DNA of 64,000 nucleotides from Lottia gigantea. Lineage: Eukaryota; Mollusca; Gastropoda; Lottiidae. Shown here in pieces: positions 62,746 to 64,000 of this stretch. Both the position numbers and the translations under genes were made by a program. The stretch is taken from assembly GCF_000327385.1 (NCBI RefSeq), contig NW_008709379.1:5280328-5344327 (forward strand). The letters run 5' to 3'. Below the pieces are notes generated by a model, which worked only from the letters and a program-made list of their open reading frames with translations, searched no databases and was not told the origin of the DNA. Within the stretch, counting starts at the first letter, position 1. Every line of letters starts with the position of its first letter.

Positions 62746-64000
62746 CTATGTACCAGGATGTACACAAATGTATAGATTGTTTAAAATAAAATTTGTTGTT
62801 TGCTATAATAATGCTTTGTAGAATAAACACAAACCGTTCTTTAAAATAAGAATGAAGAATATGAAAGCTGCAGTTTTACATATGGCCTACATTATGACCT
62901 CCTTGAACAAGAAACACATCTGATTTTAAACTGAGATATTAAATGATGATAACTTTACTGATAATACAACAATACCTATAAGTCCTTAAAACTCATTTTT
63001 AAAGCATTTGATTTATTATAATTGTGGTAAATAGGCGTGTTGTGTAAGGGTGATGGGCCTAGGTCATGAAGAGAAAAAAAAAATGTATGATTAGACCCTT
63101 TTTCAGCTAAGAAAAAACTGAGGGGTAGGAATTTCCCATCTTCCTATAACATTGTAAGTCAAGCCTACCCCTCGTCTGTATTTTGGTCCCCGCCTGTGGC
63201 ATTGTAAAATATCCAGCAATGTCTTGATGGATATGGGTCAGGTTTGTATAGTGAAATTTTAATTTAAAATTCTAAAAAATAGAAACACAGAAGTGGGTCA
63301 GGGCTACTCCTTTGAAATATGACATTTTGTCTGTTGGCGGAATGGGAAGGGCCAGATTTGCACATTTATTTTTTTCATTTTTCAGAAAAAATTTTATTTA
63401 ATGAATAGAAGTTAACAAATCTCAAAGCATAAATATTTAACAAACAATAAGTTTATTGGTTACACTAGCATTGTAATATAATTACTGCTCTAAGCATGCA
63501 GAGAGTAAAATGGAATTGTTAGCAGGACGGCTTAGTTGGTTGTACACATTGAATATTTAAGTTAATTAAAAAAGCTTCGTAAATTACAGGTGTGGCTTAT
63601 TTTAATATATACGATTTTTGAGAGCAAATCTTGAAGGGTTTCCATTTCCTTTGTAACAGTGCAGAGCATCTTTTATTAAGTGTCTGTCTATAGTAAATGT
63701 TTACTTTTCAAATCATATAATAAAGTCCTGAAGCTAGATATGTACTCAGAGAACCTAGTCAGCATGACTTCATGACATGGAGTTTAAAAATATTTTGTTT
63801 GTATTTTCAATGCCACATCAACATCCACAATTCAATGTCTCACTTATAAGTTATGGTACTATTACATATCTCTTGGGCTAACTATAACATCAACCTTTTA
63901 GTCACATATTGATTATAACCCTTAGCTCTGTGGTACAATTCTGTGTTTTATGATATATCTTTCAGTTTTCACAAAATACCCTATTGTTATGTAACTTGTG
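62746..64000. other. Right-hand flank, nothing recognised
   Basis: AT-rich sequence without a supported gene, repeat array or RNA gene that I can name. Confidence 0.5.

Overview
This window is intron-rich, AT-rich animal nuclear DNA, most probably from a mollusc. The evidence is split vertebrate-like genes with GT-AG introns, and short non-autonomous repeats with GACGGACGGAC tracts ending in GTGGGCGTATAA, a type I associate with mollusc genomes. I worked by hand with no database; exon limits come from translation, splice consensus and frame continuity.

Three host genes fill the centre. RELN (reelin) lies on the minus strand from 43,405 to about 11,495. I could place 57 coding exons, and all 56 junctions keep frame. 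They encode about 3,460 residues: signal peptide, reeler domain and eight reelin repeats, each with a central EGF module. ORC5 (origin recognition complex subunit 5) is also on the minus strand, 54,164 to 46,189, with 13 coding exons and about 452 residues. A four-pass LHFPL3/4-type gene runs on the plus strand, 55,355 to 58,584, with three coding exons and about 266 residues. The order and orientation RELN(-), ORC5(-), LHFPL3(+) is the same as I recall for human 7q22, so this looks like an ancient bilaterian gene block.

Layout: 1-11.3 kb is gene-poor flank with scattered repeats; 11.3-43.4 kb is RELN; 43.4-46.2 kb is the spacer upstream of RELN; 46.2-54.2 kb is ORC5; 54.2-55.35 kb is the ORC5/LHFPL3 head-to-head spacer; 55.35-58.7 kb is LHFPL3; 58.7-64 kb is flank with a promoter-like patch near 62.6-62.75 kb.

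The most unusual feature is a set of five large intronic minisatellites, four in RELN and one in ORC5. Each abuts an exon, and its repeat unit contains a copy of that exon's edge together with its splice site. Four are built on a 3' splice acceptor and one on a 5' splice donor. The introns therefore carry from about ten to about sixty decoy splice sites each. The ORC5 array is also split by a 790-bp TA-flanked DNA transposon.

The genes do not form an operon or pathway: reelin is a secreted signalling glycoprotein, ORC5 a DNA replication factor and LHFPL3 a membrane protein. Their link is positional.
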